Shown here piece after piece: positions 42,100-51,180 of a stretch of DNA of 64,000 nucleotides (positions within the stretch are counted from its first letter, which is position 1; each line of letters starts with the position of its first letter). The position numbers and the translations under genes are program-made. Source of the DNA: JBAVEL01 sp049587715 (GTDB taxonomy: Bacteria; Bacteroidota; Ignavibacteria; UBA10030; UBA6906). The notes beneath the pieces were generated by a model. The model saw only the letters and a program-made list of their open reading frames with translations, searched no databases and had not been told where the DNA came from. The stretch lies in assembly GCA_049587715.1 (NCBI GenBank), contig JBAVEL010000186.1, forward strand, positions 16,881-80,880. Direction: 5' to 3'.

Positions 42100-42996
42100 A
42101 TGATGGAGATGCTGGAGTACGGCGGATTTGCGGTTCTCCGCTGGTGCGCCGGGCGGCTTTCCTTCCGGGGTGCGGGGCGCCTGGGGAAGGCGCTGGGGAG
42201 CGCCGTCTTTCTCCTGACTCCCTTCCGGAAGCGCGTGACCCTGGAGAACCTGCGGCGGGCCTTTCCGGAGCGCACGGGGAAAGAGCTGCGCGATCTGGCC
42301 CTGGAGGCGTACGAGAACTTCGGGATCACATTCCTCGAGATGCTCTGGTCCGGCAGGCAGCCTGCCGGGGAGCTCATGCGGGTGGTGGAACTGCGCAACT
42401 CCCGGGCGGTCGAGGCCCGCCTCCGGGAGGGGGGAGGAATCATCATTCTCTCGGGGCACTTCGGGAACTGGGAGTTCATCCTTCAGGGAGTCCGGCTTCG
42501 CCTGGGGGTTCCCGTTGCGACGATCGTGCAGCGCCAGCGGAACGGCCGGGTGGATGCCGCCTTGGACGCGATCCGCACGAGGTTCGGAAACCGGACCATC
42601 TCGATGGGCGTGGCCTCGCGCGAAGCCGTGCGCATCCTGAAGGGAGGGGGAGTGCTCTGCGTTCTGGGGGACCAGAGCGGGCCGAGGGAATCGGTGTTTG
42701 TGGACTTCTTCGGCCGCCCTGCGGCCACACACCGCGGTGTGGCGGCCTTTGCCCTGAGGATCGGCGTCCCGCTGGTGATGGTGTACGTGGAGCGGCACGA
42801 AGACGGCACGTATGAGGCCCTCTTCGAGGAGGTCCCTCTCCCCGCAGGAACCGGGGAGGACGCCGTGACGGAGCTGACCCGGACGCACGCGGCCATGCTG
42901 GAGCGGCGGATCCGGATGCACCCCGGGCAGTGGCTCTGGATGCACAAACGATGGAAGCACCGGGAACCGTTGCCCCAGCGGGGGGATGAGGCATGA
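42100..42996 (+). CDS. Lipid A biosynthesis acyltransferase (LpxL/HtrB family)
   Basis: 298-residue inner-membrane acyltransferase adding a secondary acyl chain to lipid A. The catalytic HX4E motif is His120-Glu125 in LSGHFGNWEF; further family segments are VTLENLRRAFPER, GVLCVLGDQSGP and FFGRPAATHRGVAAFAL, with WLWMHKRWKHR near the end. There are two adjacent ATGs at the start. It overlaps the heptosyltransferase by 4 bp, placing lipid A acylation and core synthesis in one transcript. Confidence 0.9.
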   Translation: MMEMLEYGGFAVLRWCAGRLSFRGAGRLGKALGSAVFLLTPFRKRVTLENLRRAFPERTGKELRDLALEAYENFGITFLEMLWSGRQPAGELMRVVELRNSRAVEARLREGGGIIILSGHFGNWEFILQGVRLRLGVPVATIVQRQRNGRVDAALDAIRTRFGNRTISMGVASREAVRILKGGGVLCVLGDQSGPRESVFVDFFGRPAATHRGVAAFALRIGVPLVMVYVERHEDGTYEALFEEVPLPAGTGEDAVTELTRTHAAMLERRIRMHPGQWLWMHKRWKHREPLPQRGDEA

Positions 42997-44042
42997 GCCC
43001 GGACGGGAAGACCCGCTTTCTGGTCGTTCAGACGGGGTTTCTGGGGGATCTGGTGCTCACCCTCCCCTGTGTGCAGTTGCTCCGGGATCGTATGGAGGGG
43101 GCCCTCATCACGGTGGCCGCGATTCCCCCAACGGCCCCGGCTCTGGAGAACCATCCGGCCGTGGCCGGCGTCCTGGTCTATGACAAGAAGGGGTCCGATG
43201 CGGGGTGGGCGGGGTTTCGACGGGTGAAGGGCGCGGTGCGGAGCGGAGGGTTCGATGCGGCCGTCATTCCCCACCGATCGATCCGGAGTGCGGCCCTCTG
43301 CCGGTTGGGAGGCATACGGCGGAGGATCGGCTTCGACAGGAGCGCAGGGCGGTTTCTCCTTACCGATGTGGTCCCCTACCGGAGGGACCTGCATGAGAGT
43401 GCGCGGAACATCCGCCTGCTCCATCCCCTGGGGATCCGGGAGGAGGGAATCGTCCTCCCCGCGCTCTATCCGGACGAAGAGGACCGGAAGGCGGTGGACG
43501 CGCTCCTTCGGGCGGGAGGCGTTGGGCCGGGCGCGGCTCTCGCTGCCGTGGCCCCCGGCTCCGTGTGGGCCACCAAGCGCTGGCCCGAGGACCGCTATGT
43601 CACCCTCGTGCGGGGACTGCGCCAAGCCGGCATGGGTGTGGTATTGGTGGGGGGCCCCGGAGATGCGGCCCTCGCCGGGAGAATCAGGGAGGCGGCAGGG
43701 GCGGAGGGTGTTCTGAATGCGGCGGGGCCCATGAGCATCCTCCAGTCGGCGGAGCTCATCGGACGCTGCCGGGTCTGCATCACCAATGACAGCGCCCCGC
43801 TTCACCTTGCCGCGGCCATGCGGACGCCTGCCGTGGCGATTTTCGGTCCCACGGTTCCGGCCTTCGGGTTCGGGCCTGTGGGGGAGAGGGATGCCGTGGT
43901 GGAGCTGGCGGGGCTGGGGTGCCGCCCGTGCGCAATACACGGGGGGAGGGAGTGTCCGATCGGCACCTTCGAGTGCATGAAGGGCATTCCGCCCGGGCCC
44001 GTGCTGGTCGAGGCCCTGCGTTCGGCCGGATGTCCGGGTTGA
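42993..44042 (+). CDS. ADP-heptose:LPS heptosyltransferase (GT9, WaaF-like)
   Basis: 349-residue cytoplasmic glycosyltransferase for the inner LPS core. It begins FLVVQTGFLGDLVLTLP, the donor-binding glycine turn of GT9 enzymes. The C-terminal domain has AVAPGSVWATKRWPEDRYV, VVLVGGPGD, and CITNDSAPLHLAAAM followed by FGPTVP, the standard WaaF/WaaC signature. Specificity between heptose I, II or III is not decided by sequence alone. Confidence 0.9.
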   Translation: MSPDGKTRFLVVQTGFLGDLVLTLPCVQLLRDRMEGALITVAAIPPTAPALENHPAVAGVLVYDKKGSDAGWAGFRRVKGAVRSGGFDAAVIPHRSIRSAALCRLGGIRRRIGFDRSAGRFLLTDVVPYRRDLHESARNIRLLHPLGIREEGIVLPALYPDEEDRKAVDALLRAGGVGPGAALAAVAPGSVWATKRWPEDRYVTLVRGLRQAGMGVVLVGGPGDAALAGRIREAAGAEGVLNAAGPMSILQSAELIGRCRVCITNDSAPLHLAAAMRTPAVAIFGPTVPAFGFGPVGERDAVVELAGLGCRPCAIHGGRECPIGTFECMKGIPPGPVLVEALRSAGCPG

Positions 44043-44067
44043 TAGGCAGCTTTTTTTTGGGTATCAT
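44039..44067 (+). promoter_or_regulatory. tRNA-Arg promoter
   Basis: TTGATA (44039-44044), a 17-bp spacer holding a run of eight T, and TATCAT (44062-44067), 33 bp before the tRNA. Confidence 0.6.
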
Positions 44068-44099
44068 AAATATCAGGCCGGCCCCGAGGGGGGCGGCGC

Positions 44100-44173
<74 letters not shown>

Positions 44174-44217
44174 CACATCGCCTTATCCACAGAGGACACA
44201 TCCAGGGAACCGGGAGC

Positions 44218-44907
44218 ATGCTGCGACCCAAGCACAAGATCAGCAGGCGCGAGATGAAGGAGGATGCGCTTGTCACCACCTACGCGCAGGTGACGTCGTT
44301 CTACGAGCGTCACCGGAGGACCATCCAGTACGGCGTGCTGGCGGCGGCCGGCCTCATCATTCTTGCCGTCGTCCTGGCCAACAACAGGAGTTCGGGGAAT
44401 GAAAAGGCCATGACCGCCCTGGGGAAGGTGTATCCTCTCTATGATGCGGGCCAGTTCCAGCAGGCGGTGGACGGGGTGCCGGAACGCAACATCCAGGGCC
44501 TGGCATCCATCGTGGACAACTACGGGAGCACTCCGTCGGGCGAGCTGGCGCGATTCTACCTGGCCGGCTGCTACTTCCAGCTCGGCCGTTACGACGAGGC
44601 GCTGGAACACTTCGAGGACTGCAGCCCCGAAGGGGACTTTCTCGAGGCCTCCCGTCTGGCGGGAATGGGCGCCTGCCGGGAGGCGCGGGGGGAGCACGCC
44701 GAGGCGGCATCCCTCTTCGAAAAGGCGTCCGGGCTGGACCGCAAGGCGGCCGCCGCTCCCGAGAACCTCTTCCACGCAGCACGGAACCTGGGCCTGGCGG
44801 GGGAGAAGGAGCGGGCCATCGAGCTGTACACCCGCCTGAAGAAAGAGTACCCCGCGAGCGTGTATGCCCGGGAGGTGGACCGCGCCATTGCAGGGCTCTC
44901 CGTGTAG
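44218..44907 (+). CDS. Membrane-anchored TPR protein
   Basis: 229 residues, ATG at 44218. A basic cytoplasmic N-terminus (RPKHKISRREMKEDALVTTY) leads to one membrane helix (YGVLAAAGLIILAVVLA), followed by outside-facing TPR-like repeats (YLAGCYFQLGRYDEALEHF, ACREARGEHAEAASLFEKA, NLGLAGEKERAIELYTRL). The layout resembles YfgM and related periplasmic adaptor proteins; no catalytic motif is present. Role not assigned. Confidence 0.8.
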   Translation: MLRPKHKISRREMKEDALVTTYAQVTSFYERHRRTIQYGVLAAAGLIILAVVLANNRSSGNEKAMTALGKVYPLYDAGQFQQAVDGVPERNIQGLASIVDNYGSTPSGELARFYLAGCYFQLGRYDEALEHFEDCSPEGDFLEASRLAGMGACREARGEHAEAASLFEKASGLDRKAAAAPENLFHAARNLGLAGEKERAIELYTRLKKEYPASVYAREVDRAIAGLSV

Positions 44908-44952
44908 GCCCGGCCCGCGCCGCGTTCCCCGGGGAACGGCGGCACCCCCCCT

Positions 44953-46302
44953 ATGACCCTATTCCCGGACAGGGAACTGACGGGGAAAGTCCTGAGGATC
45001 TCGGCGCCCGCCGTGGCCGGGCTCTCCTCTCAGATGCTGGTGTCGGTAACGGAAACGGCGATGGCGGGCCGGCTGGAAAACACTGAGGTCGTGCTTGCCG
45101 CGCTGGGGCTGGGTCTTCTGGCCACCTGGGCGGTCACCAGTTTCTTCTCCAGTTTTTCCACAGGCACGCATGTGCTGGCGGCCCGCCGGACGGGGTCCGG
45201 GGATCCGGAGGGCGCCGGAGCCGTTCTGAACAACTCCCTGGCCGTGGCGGCCGTTGTGGGGGTCGGATGCGGGGCCCTCGGCTTTCTTTTCTCCTACGAC
45301 ATCCTGGATTTCTTTGCCAGCGACCCTGCGGTGGCCCGGGCCGGGACCGCGTACATGCAATGGAGGTTCGTGGGTCTCGCCTTCTTCCTGGTGGTGGTTT
45401 CCTACCGCGGGTTCTTCAACGGCATCGGACACACCGGGGTCTTCATGATCTCGGCCATCATCATCAATTTCTCCAACGTCCTTCTGAACTACCTGCTGAT
45501 CTTCGGATCCCTGGGATTCCCCCGGATGGGTCTTGCGGGCGCCGGGCTGGCCTCCGCCCTGAGCAACGCGGTCGGCGTCCTCTTCTTTGCGGGTGCAACT
45601 TTCCTCCCCGGCTACCGAAGGACCTACAGGTACTACCGCGCCCTCCAGCTCCGGACTCATGTGGTGGCTCAGATTGTCCGGATCTCGGCGCCGGTGTCGT
45701 TCCAGAACATACTGATCCTGGTCGGGTTCCTGGTGTTTGTGGCCGTGGCGGGCCGGCTGGGGACCCCCGAACAGGCGGCAAGTCAGGTGGTCATCTCGGC
45801 CCTGTTCATGTCTTTTCTTCCCTGCTTCGGCTTCGGGATCGGGGCGCAGACCCTGGTGGGGCAGAGTCTCGGGACGGGAGACCACGGCCTGGCGCGCCGC
45901 TACGGCATGGAGGCCGCCCGGCTGGCCACCATGTTCACCGTGGTGCTGGGGGCGGTGTTTGTCTTCTTTCCCGGATGGGTGATCTCCCTCATCACCAACG
46001 ACGTGTCCGTCTCCCTGCGGGCGCGTCCCATCCTGCAGCTTGCGGGGGGGACGCAGGTGTTCTATGCGGGCGGGATCGTGCTGGCGCACGCGCTCCAGGC
46101 GGCGGGCGCCACCGTGTACGTCATGGTGGTGGAGGTTCTGACCCACTGGGTTGTGTTCCTCCCGGCCTGCTACGTCATGGGCGTGGTCCTCGAAGGGGGG
46201 CTTCTCTGGGCCTGGCTCGCCCTCCCTGTCTACATCCTTTCCTACACGGGGCTCATCTACGCCCGCTACCGCGGGACCGGGTGGGTGCGCATACGGGTCT
46301 GA
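44953..46302 (+). CDS. MATE-family efflux transporter
   Basis: 449-residue exporter with about 12 membrane helices in two homologous halves. Family segments are LRISAPAVAGLSSQMLVSVTE, METAMAGR-type TAMAGRLENTEVVLAALG, YMQWRFVGLAFFLVVVSYRG, and in the second half IVRISAPVSFQNILILVGFL and GIGAQTLVGQSLG. It moves drugs or metabolites out in exchange for protons or sodium; substrate unknown. It ends 7 bp before the phosphatase gene. Confidence 0.92.
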   Translation: MTLFPDRELTGKVLRISAPAVAGLSSQMLVSVTETAMAGRLENTEVVLAALGLGLLATWAVTSFFSSFSTGTHVLAARRTGSGDPEGAGAVLNNSLAVAAVVGVGCGALGFLFSYDILDFFASDPAVARAGTAYMQWRFVGLAFFLVVVSYRGFFNGIGHTGVFMISAIIINFSNVLLNYLLIFGSLGFPRMGLAGAGLASALSNAVGVLFFAGATFLPGYRRTYRYYRALQLRTHVVAQIVRISAPVSFQNILILVGFLVFVAVAGRLGTPEQAASQVVISALFMSFLPCFGFGIGAQTLVGQSLGTGDHGLARRYGMEAARLATMFTVVLGAVFVFFPGWVISLITNDVSVSLRARPILQLAGGTQVFYAGGIVLAHALQAAGATVYVMVVEVLTHWVVFLPACYVMGVVLEGGLLWAWLALPVYILSYTGLIYARYRGTGWVRIRV

Positions 46303-46309
46303 CGGACGC

Positions 46310-48451
46310 ATGAAGATACGGCGATTCATAAGCGTCGGGTCCGCCCTGCTGCTTCTGGGGCTGGTTCTTGCCGCGGACGTCGTGCGCCGGAACGTGGACC
46401 TGGACATCGGGTGGCTGGGGGCGGTGAGAGACCTCATGATCATTGCCGCTCTGACCCTCGGCTCGGTCTCCCTGGACTCCACCCTGGCCCGGCGCGATGC
46501 CACCGCGGTGCGCCGGCTTGCCATCGCGCTGATTGCTACGGTCGTGACGGGCGTGCTGGCTGTCACGATCGCCCTGAGCGTGGATCTGGCGTTCGATGCC
46601 AAGGACTTTCTGCTCCTCCCCTTGAACTACCAGGCGCTGTTCGGGGCCACGGTGATTTCGACAGCCCTTGGCCTCTACGCCGCGCTCCTCCTCCGGATTC
46701 TGGTGGAGTTCGTGCTCTACAAGCGGCGCAAGGCCGCCCTGCGCATCCTGAGGGTCTTTCTCATTGTCGCGGCCGCCTCCGCCCTGCAGGGGTTCTTCTT
46801 GCGGCCTCTGGAAGCCGGGGTGGTCTCCGCCGTCCTGTTCGGTCTGGGAGCGGCGCTGGCCGCCGCCAACAGTTTCCGGCTCTCCTGGATCGTGTATCTT
46901 TCCCGCCGGGAGAAGTTCTTCAGTCTCGTGTTTTCGCTTCTGCTCTTCCTGGGGCTGCTGGGGATGAACGTGGCCCTGGCGGGAGAGGGTTCCGTCAGCC
47001 AGGCCGTCCTCTTCTGGTCGCACCCCGTGGCCCGGTTCGTGAGCCTGGTGCTCCTGTTCGGGAACATCTACTTCGGCATGGCGTTCGTCAGTGCCCTCTT
47101 CCATCTTCCCACCGCCGATGCATTCGACCGCAAGATCACGGAGGTCTCATCCCTGCATACCCTGAGCCGGCTGGTGACGCAGGCCTTCGATTTCGACAAG
47201 CTGGCGGGGAGCGTGACGTCCATGACGCTGCAGGTCTGCGAGGCGCAGAGCAGCTGGCTGGAGGTGATCCAGACGGGGGACCGGGGAGGACCGGATCCCC
47301 GTGCGGGGGTGTTTCGCGTGCGGGTTGCCGGGCTCCGGAACATCACGCCCGCCGAGATCGACCGTCTGTTCCCGCCGGAGAAAAGGGGCCTGCGGGAGCT
47401 GGTCATGGAGCAGCGCTCGCCGCTTGTGGTGGACGACGTGGCGCGGGACGAGCGGTTCGGCCGGGTGCAGAAAGCCGGGCTGCGGGTGGGCTCGCTCGTG
47501 ATGGTGCCCCTCGCCTCTCACACGGGCCCCGTGGGGTTTCTCTACGTCACGAAGGATTCCGAGCACGGGTTCTTCAAGGACGATGTGGATGCCGTCTCGG
47601 CCTTCGCGGACCAGGCCACCATTGCGATCGAGAACTCGCGTCTCATCAGCACCTCCCTCGAGAGGGAGCGGCTCCTCAGGGAAATGATGCTGGCCGCCGA
47701 GATGCAGAGGCGGCTTCTCCCCCAGACGCTGCCCCGGCTGGGAGCGGTGGAGCTGGACGCCGTCTCCACTCCGGCGTTTGAAGTCGGAGGAGACTACTAC
47801 GATTTCCTGCAGCTCGATGCAAACCGCCTGGGGATCGTGGTGGGCGACGTTTCCGGAAAGGGGATCTCGGCCGCATTCTACATGTCGGAAGTGAAGGGGA
47901 TCTTCCAGTCCCTGGGACGCCTGTACCCTTCCCCCGCGGAGTTCATGGTGAGGGCGAACGAGGCGCTGGGCACCTCGATTGACAAACACTCCTTTATTAC
48001 CTTACTTTATGCCGTTCTCGACGTCGCGTCGGGGACCCTCACGCTCGCGCGTGCGGGCCACTGTCCGATGCTGCATGTCTCCGGAAGCGGGGCCTCCTAT
48101 GTGCGTCCCCCGGGGATGGGCCTCGGACTCAGCCGTGACGCCACCTTCGCCGCCACCCTCCGCGAACAGACCGTACGCCTGCGGAGGGGGGATGTCTGTG
48201 TGTTCTACACGGACGGGGTGACCGAGGCCCGGAAGGGGGACGAGGAGTACGGCTACGACCGCCTGGCGGGGGCCGCCGTCCGGGCCGCGGGGCTCCCCGC
48301 GGCCGGCATACGGGACGCGATTCTCGGGGACATCCGCGCGCATGTGGGCCAGCGGGTGAACGACGACGATCTTACCCTCGTCGTCCTGCGCTGGCGGGGG
48401 AATTCCGCGGCCGCCGTGACAGGTCACGCCCAACCGGAGGTTCGTCCATGA
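46310..48451 (+). CDS. Membrane-bound GAF-PP2C (SpoIIE/RsbU-type) serine phosphatase
   Basis: 713 residues, ATG at 46310; upstream in-frame codons lie inside the MATE gene. The N-terminal 270 residues form about seven or eight helices (SVGSALLLLGLVLAADVV, LRILRVFLIVAAASALQGFF). A GAF sensor follows (SSLHTLSRLVTQAFDFDKLA, VMVPLASHTGPVGFLYV). The C-terminus is a PP2C domain with metal-binding Asp residues in VGGDYYDFLQLD, VVGDVSGKGISAAF, VFYTDGVTEARKGDEEYG and VNDDDLTLVVLR. It should dephosphorylate the STAS protein next door, with which it overlaps by 4 bp, in response to a membrane or ligand signal. Confidence 0.9.
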   Translation: MKIRRFISVGSALLLLGLVLAADVVRRNVDLDIGWLGAVRDLMIIAALTLGSVSLDSTLARRDATAVRRLAIALIATVVTGVLAVTIALSVDLAFDAKDFLLLPLNYQALFGATVISTALGLYAALLLRILVEFVLYKRRKAALRILRVFLIVAAASALQGFFLRPLEAGVVSAVLFGLGAALAAANSFRLSWIVYLSRREKFFSLVFSLLLFLGLLGMNVALAGEGSVSQAVLFWSHPVARFVSLVLLFGNIYFGMAFVSALFHLPTADAFDRKITEVSSLHTLSRLVTQAFDFDKLAGSVTSMTLQVCEAQSSWLEVIQTGDRGGPDPRAGVFRVRVAGLRNITPAEIDRLFPPEKRGLRELVMEQRSPLVVDDVARDERFGRVQKAGLRVGSLVMVPLASHTGPVGFLYVTKDSEHGFFKDDVDAVSAFADQATIAIENSRLISTSLERERLLREMMLAAEMQRRLLPQTLPRLGAVELDAVSTPAFEVGGDYYDFLQLDANRLGIVVGDVSGKGISAAFYMSEVKGIFQSLGRLYPSPAEFMVRANEALGTSIDKHSFITLLYAVLDVASGTLTLARAGHCPMLHVSGSGASYVRPPGMGLGLSRDATFAATLREQTVRLRRGDVCVFYTDGVTEARKGDEEYGYDRLAGAAVRAAGLPAAGIRDAILGDIRAHVGQRVNDDDLTLVVLRWRGNSAAAVTGHAQPEVRP

Positions 48452-48819
48452 GTGAATTCAGAATCGCACACAGGGAATCCGGCGATGTCCAGGTGCTCGA
48501 GTTGCGGGGGTACCTGGATGCGCACACGGCACCCAGGCTGGAGGAAGCATTTCAGTCCCTCCTGGACGGGAAACGCTACCGGATCGTCGTCAACTGCCGG
48601 GACCTCTCGTACATCAGCAGTGCGGGCCTGGGAGTGTTCATGGCCTTCATCGAGGATGTGCGCAAGAATGCGGGGGACATCAAGCTCACCAACCTCTCCC
48701 CCCGGGTGTACAATGTCTTCGACCTTCTCGGATTCCCGATTCTCTACGAGATCTTCAAGGAGGAGCAGGAGGCCGTTGCCCGCTTCTTCGCCGCGTCCCG
48801 TGCAGGACAGGGCACATGA
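48448..48819 (+). CDS. Anti-sigma factor antagonist (STAS domain, RsbV/SpoIIAA-like)
   Basis: 123-residue partner-switch protein. The phosphorylatable serine is Ser58 in LSYISSAGLGVF, aligned with SpoIIAA. When dephosphorylated it binds the kinase/anti-sigma protein encoded next (4-bp overlap) and so frees that protein's other target. Flanked by two PP2C phosphatases. No sigma factor is encoded within the window. Confidence 0.92.
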   Translation: MSEFRIAHRESGDVQVLELRGYLDAHTAPRLEEAFQSLLDGKRYRIVVNCRDLSYISSAGLGVFMAFIEDVRKNAGDIKLTNLSPRVYNVFDLLGFPILYEIFKEEQEAVARFFAASRAGQGT

Positions 48820-49253
48820 CCCTGCATGCCGCCGTGCCCGAACGGAGGATGGACATAGAGAGCCGCACCGAACGGCTGATGGAGGTCCGGGAGTTCGTCT
48901 CCTCGGCGGCCAGAGCATTCGGCTTCAGCGAAGATGAAGCCGGCAAGATCGCCCTGGCTGCGGACGAGGCCTGCACGAACATCATCAAGCACGCGTACGC
49001 CTTCGACCCTGCCCAGAAGATCGCCATCACCATCCAGGACGGGCCCGAGGCCTTCGAGATTCTCATCTCCGACAGCGGAAGGTACTTCGACCCGGACGCC
49101 ATTCCGGCCCCCGACATGAAGGAGTATCTCTCCCACTACCGCCGCGGCGGGCTGGGAGTGTACCTCATGCGCGCCCTCATGGACCGGGTGGAGTACACCA
49201 TCGTTCCCGGTCAGCGGAACCAGGTCCGCCTGGTGAAGTACCTCCGGCGCTGA
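48816..49253 (+). CDS. Anti-sigma serine kinase (RsbW/SpoIIAB-like, HATPase)
   Basis: 145-residue GHKL ATPase that phosphorylates STAS proteins and holds a sigma factor or other effector. The N-box is ALAADEACTNIIKHAY (Glu51, Asn55), the G1 region is SDSGRYFDP and the G2 region is YRRGGLGVYLMRALMD. It overlaps the STAS gene by 4 bp and lies 19 bp before the second phosphatase. Confidence 0.92.
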   Translation: MTLHAAVPERRMDIESRTERLMEVREFVSSAARAFGFSEDEAGKIALAADEACTNIIKHAYAFDPAQKIAITIQDGPEAFEILISDSGRYFDPDAIPAPDMKEYLSHYRRGGLGVYLMRALMDRVEYTIVPGQRNQVRLVKYLRR

Positions 49254-49272
49254 ACCTCTTTCCTCCCCCGCC

Positions 49273-51015
49273 ATGAGCAAAGGCCGCACCGCACGCCCCC
49301 GCACCCCGGGCGACGAAGCCGGATTCAGCCACGACACGCTCTTCGAGTTCAGCAAGGTCGTCAATTCGGCCGTGGACCTGAAGTTCATCCTGAGCCACGT
49401 CCTTCTCACCATTATGGGACGGCTCCTTGCCTCGCGGGGGCTTGCCCTGCTGACAGAGCCCGAGGGAGAGTGCGCCACCGCCATGGTGAAGGGGTTTCCC
49501 CCCGGCACGACGGATCTCCGTCTGCGTGTTGTACGGCCTCCCCGCTCGCTGCTTGCGGCTGGAAGGGGTGCGGGCCGTCAGAAGCCCTGGCGGCAGACGC
49601 TTTCCCGGTTGGGGGTGGAGCTGGTGCTCCCCATGTACGCCGATGACCGGTTGGCCGGCATGCTCTGCTTCGGGGGAAGGTTCTCCCGGGCGCCTCTCTC
49701 CCCGCAGGAGAAGACCCACCTCCTGGCCCTTGCCAACATCTCCGCCACGGCCATTCAGAAGGCGGACATGCTGGCCCGCCTGGAGGAGACCAACCGGCGT
49801 CTGGACGGGAAGATCCAGGAGCTGAACACACTCTTTGAGCTGGGAAAGGAGCTGAGCGCCGTGCTGGACCCCGAACGCCTGGTCCGCACGCTCGTCTTCT
49901 CCCTGTTGGGACAGATCGGAGTGAGCCGCTACCTCATCGCCCTGAGGCAGGGCCCCGATGTGCATGTGGCGGCCTCCCGCATCGACGGGCCCCCTCCGCA
50001 GGGGGAGCTCCTCGCGTCGCTCCTCCGGCTGAAGGGTCCCCGGCTCCTGGCGGATGTGGTGCCGCAGAAGGGGACCGACGCGGGCCCCACCCTCGCCTCC
50101 GCAGGCCTCCAGGTTGCCGTGCCCATGATCACGCAGGGCGAGGCACGGGGCCTCCTCCTTCTGGGAGAAAAGCTGAGCCGGGAGCCCTACGGGCAGGCGG
50201 ATCTGGAATTTCTCTTCTCAGCCGCGAACCTGGCCATCATCTCTCTGGAGAACGCCCGCCTGTTCCAGGAGGCGATCGAGAAACAGAAGATGGAGGACGA
50301 ACTGGCCATCGCCCGGGAGATCCAGAAGGGGCTTCTCCCGAGGGTCCTGCCCGTGGTGGGAGGGCTGGAGGTGGCTGCCGTCAACATCTCCTCCCGGCAG
50401 GTGGGAGGGGACTACTATGATGCCATCGAAGCGCCGGGTGGAAAATGCGTGTTCGCCGTGGGGGATGTCTCGGGGAAGGGGACTCCGGCATCGCTTCTGA
50501 TGGCCAACCTGCAGGCCGCCATCCGCGCCCTGGTGCCGCTGGATCTTCCCCTGGGGGAACTGACCGCCAGGGCCAACGATCTGGTCTGCCGGAACACGGG
50601 ATCCGATCGCTTCATCACGTTCTTCTGGCTCGTGATGCACCCCCCGACCCGCTCTCTCCGCTACGTGAATGCGGGACACAACTATCCGATGCTTCTCCGG
50701 CGCGACGGGTCCCTGGAGCGGCTGAGCCGCGGGGGCATGATCCTGGGGGTGCTTCCCTCTGCCGGCCCCTACGAAGAGGGGTGCACGCAGCTTGACAGCG
50801 GGGATGTGCTGGTTCTTTTCACGGACGGGGTGAGCGAGGCCTTCGACCCGGAGGGACGGGAGTACGGGGAGGAGCGGCTCCAGGCCGTTGTGCGGGCCCG
50901 GGCCTCCGATCCGGCGGGGGCGATCCTGGATGCGGTCCAGGAGGATATCAGGAACTTCACCCGTGGCGCCCCCCCATCCGACGACATCACCCTCATGGTG
51001 CTGAAGGCCGTGTAG
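49273..51015 (+). CDS. Soluble GAF-GAF-PP2C serine phosphatase
   Basis: 580-residue phosphatase without membrane helices. Two GAF-type sensor regions (about residues 20-165, LFEFSKVVNSAVDLKFILSH; and about 170-330, LFELGKELSAVLDPERLVRT) lead through a helical linker (KQKMEDELAIAREIQKGLLP) to a PP2C domain with VGGDYYDAIEAPG, VGDVSGKGTPASLL, LFTDGVSEAFDPEGREYG and PSDDITLMVL. It provides a cytoplasmic input to the same STAS/kinase switch that the membrane phosphatase at 46310 feeds. Confidence 0.9.
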   Translation: MSKGRTARPRTPGDEAGFSHDTLFEFSKVVNSAVDLKFILSHVLLTIMGRLLASRGLALLTEPEGECATAMVKGFPPGTTDLRLRVVRPPRSLLAAGRGAGRQKPWRQTLSRLGVELVLPMYADDRLAGMLCFGGRFSRAPLSPQEKTHLLALANISATAIQKADMLARLEETNRRLDGKIQELNTLFELGKELSAVLDPERLVRTLVFSLLGQIGVSRYLIALRQGPDVHVAASRIDGPPPQGELLASLLRLKGPRLLADVVPQKGTDAGPTLASAGLQVAVPMITQGEARGLLLLGEKLSREPYGQADLEFLFSAANLAIISLENARLFQEAIEKQKMEDELAIAREIQKGLLPRVLPVVGGLEVAAVNISSRQVGGDYYDAIEAPGGKCVFAVGDVSGKGTPASLLMANLQAAIRALVPLDLPLGELTARANDLVCRNTGSDRFITFFWLVMHPPTRSLRYVNAGHNYPMLLRRDGSLERLSRGGMILGVLPSAGPYEEGCTQLDSGDVLVLFTDGVSEAFDPEGREYGEERLQAVVRARASDPAGAILDAVQEDIRNFTRGAPPSDDITLMVLKAV

Positions 51016-51025
51016 GCCGGGCGCG

Positions 51026-51054
51026 TTGTTTCTGTCGGCCCGAATGGGTACATT
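51026..51054 (+). promoter_or_regulatory. Candidate leuS promoter
   Basis: TTGTTT (51026-51031), 17-bp spacer, TACATT (51049-51054). The predicted leader of about 120 nt contains a GC hairpin (51111-51119 with 51136-51147, one 3-nt bulge) of unknown function. Confidence 0.4.
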
Positions 51055-51180
51055 CACCGTGGGAATGGCCCTTATCCGATGCATGGTACCCCTTCTTTTC
51101 CAAGGCGTTAGCCGGCCCGCTTCAGGTATTGCCGACGGGCCGCCGGCGCCCTCCCCCCGTGGACGGAGCACGAACAGGCG

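Noticed and set aside
44045..44061. Run of eight T after the heptosyltransferase gene, as a terminator
   Set aside because: No stable hairpin directly precedes it; it sits as the spacer of a good promoter for tRNA-Arg.
51061..51147. TGGTACC in the leuS leader (51084-51090), which matches the T-box consensus
   Set aside because: The predicted leader is too short for a T-box stem I, there is no antiterminator/terminator pair with a T-run, and T-boxes are not expected in this lineage. Probably chance.
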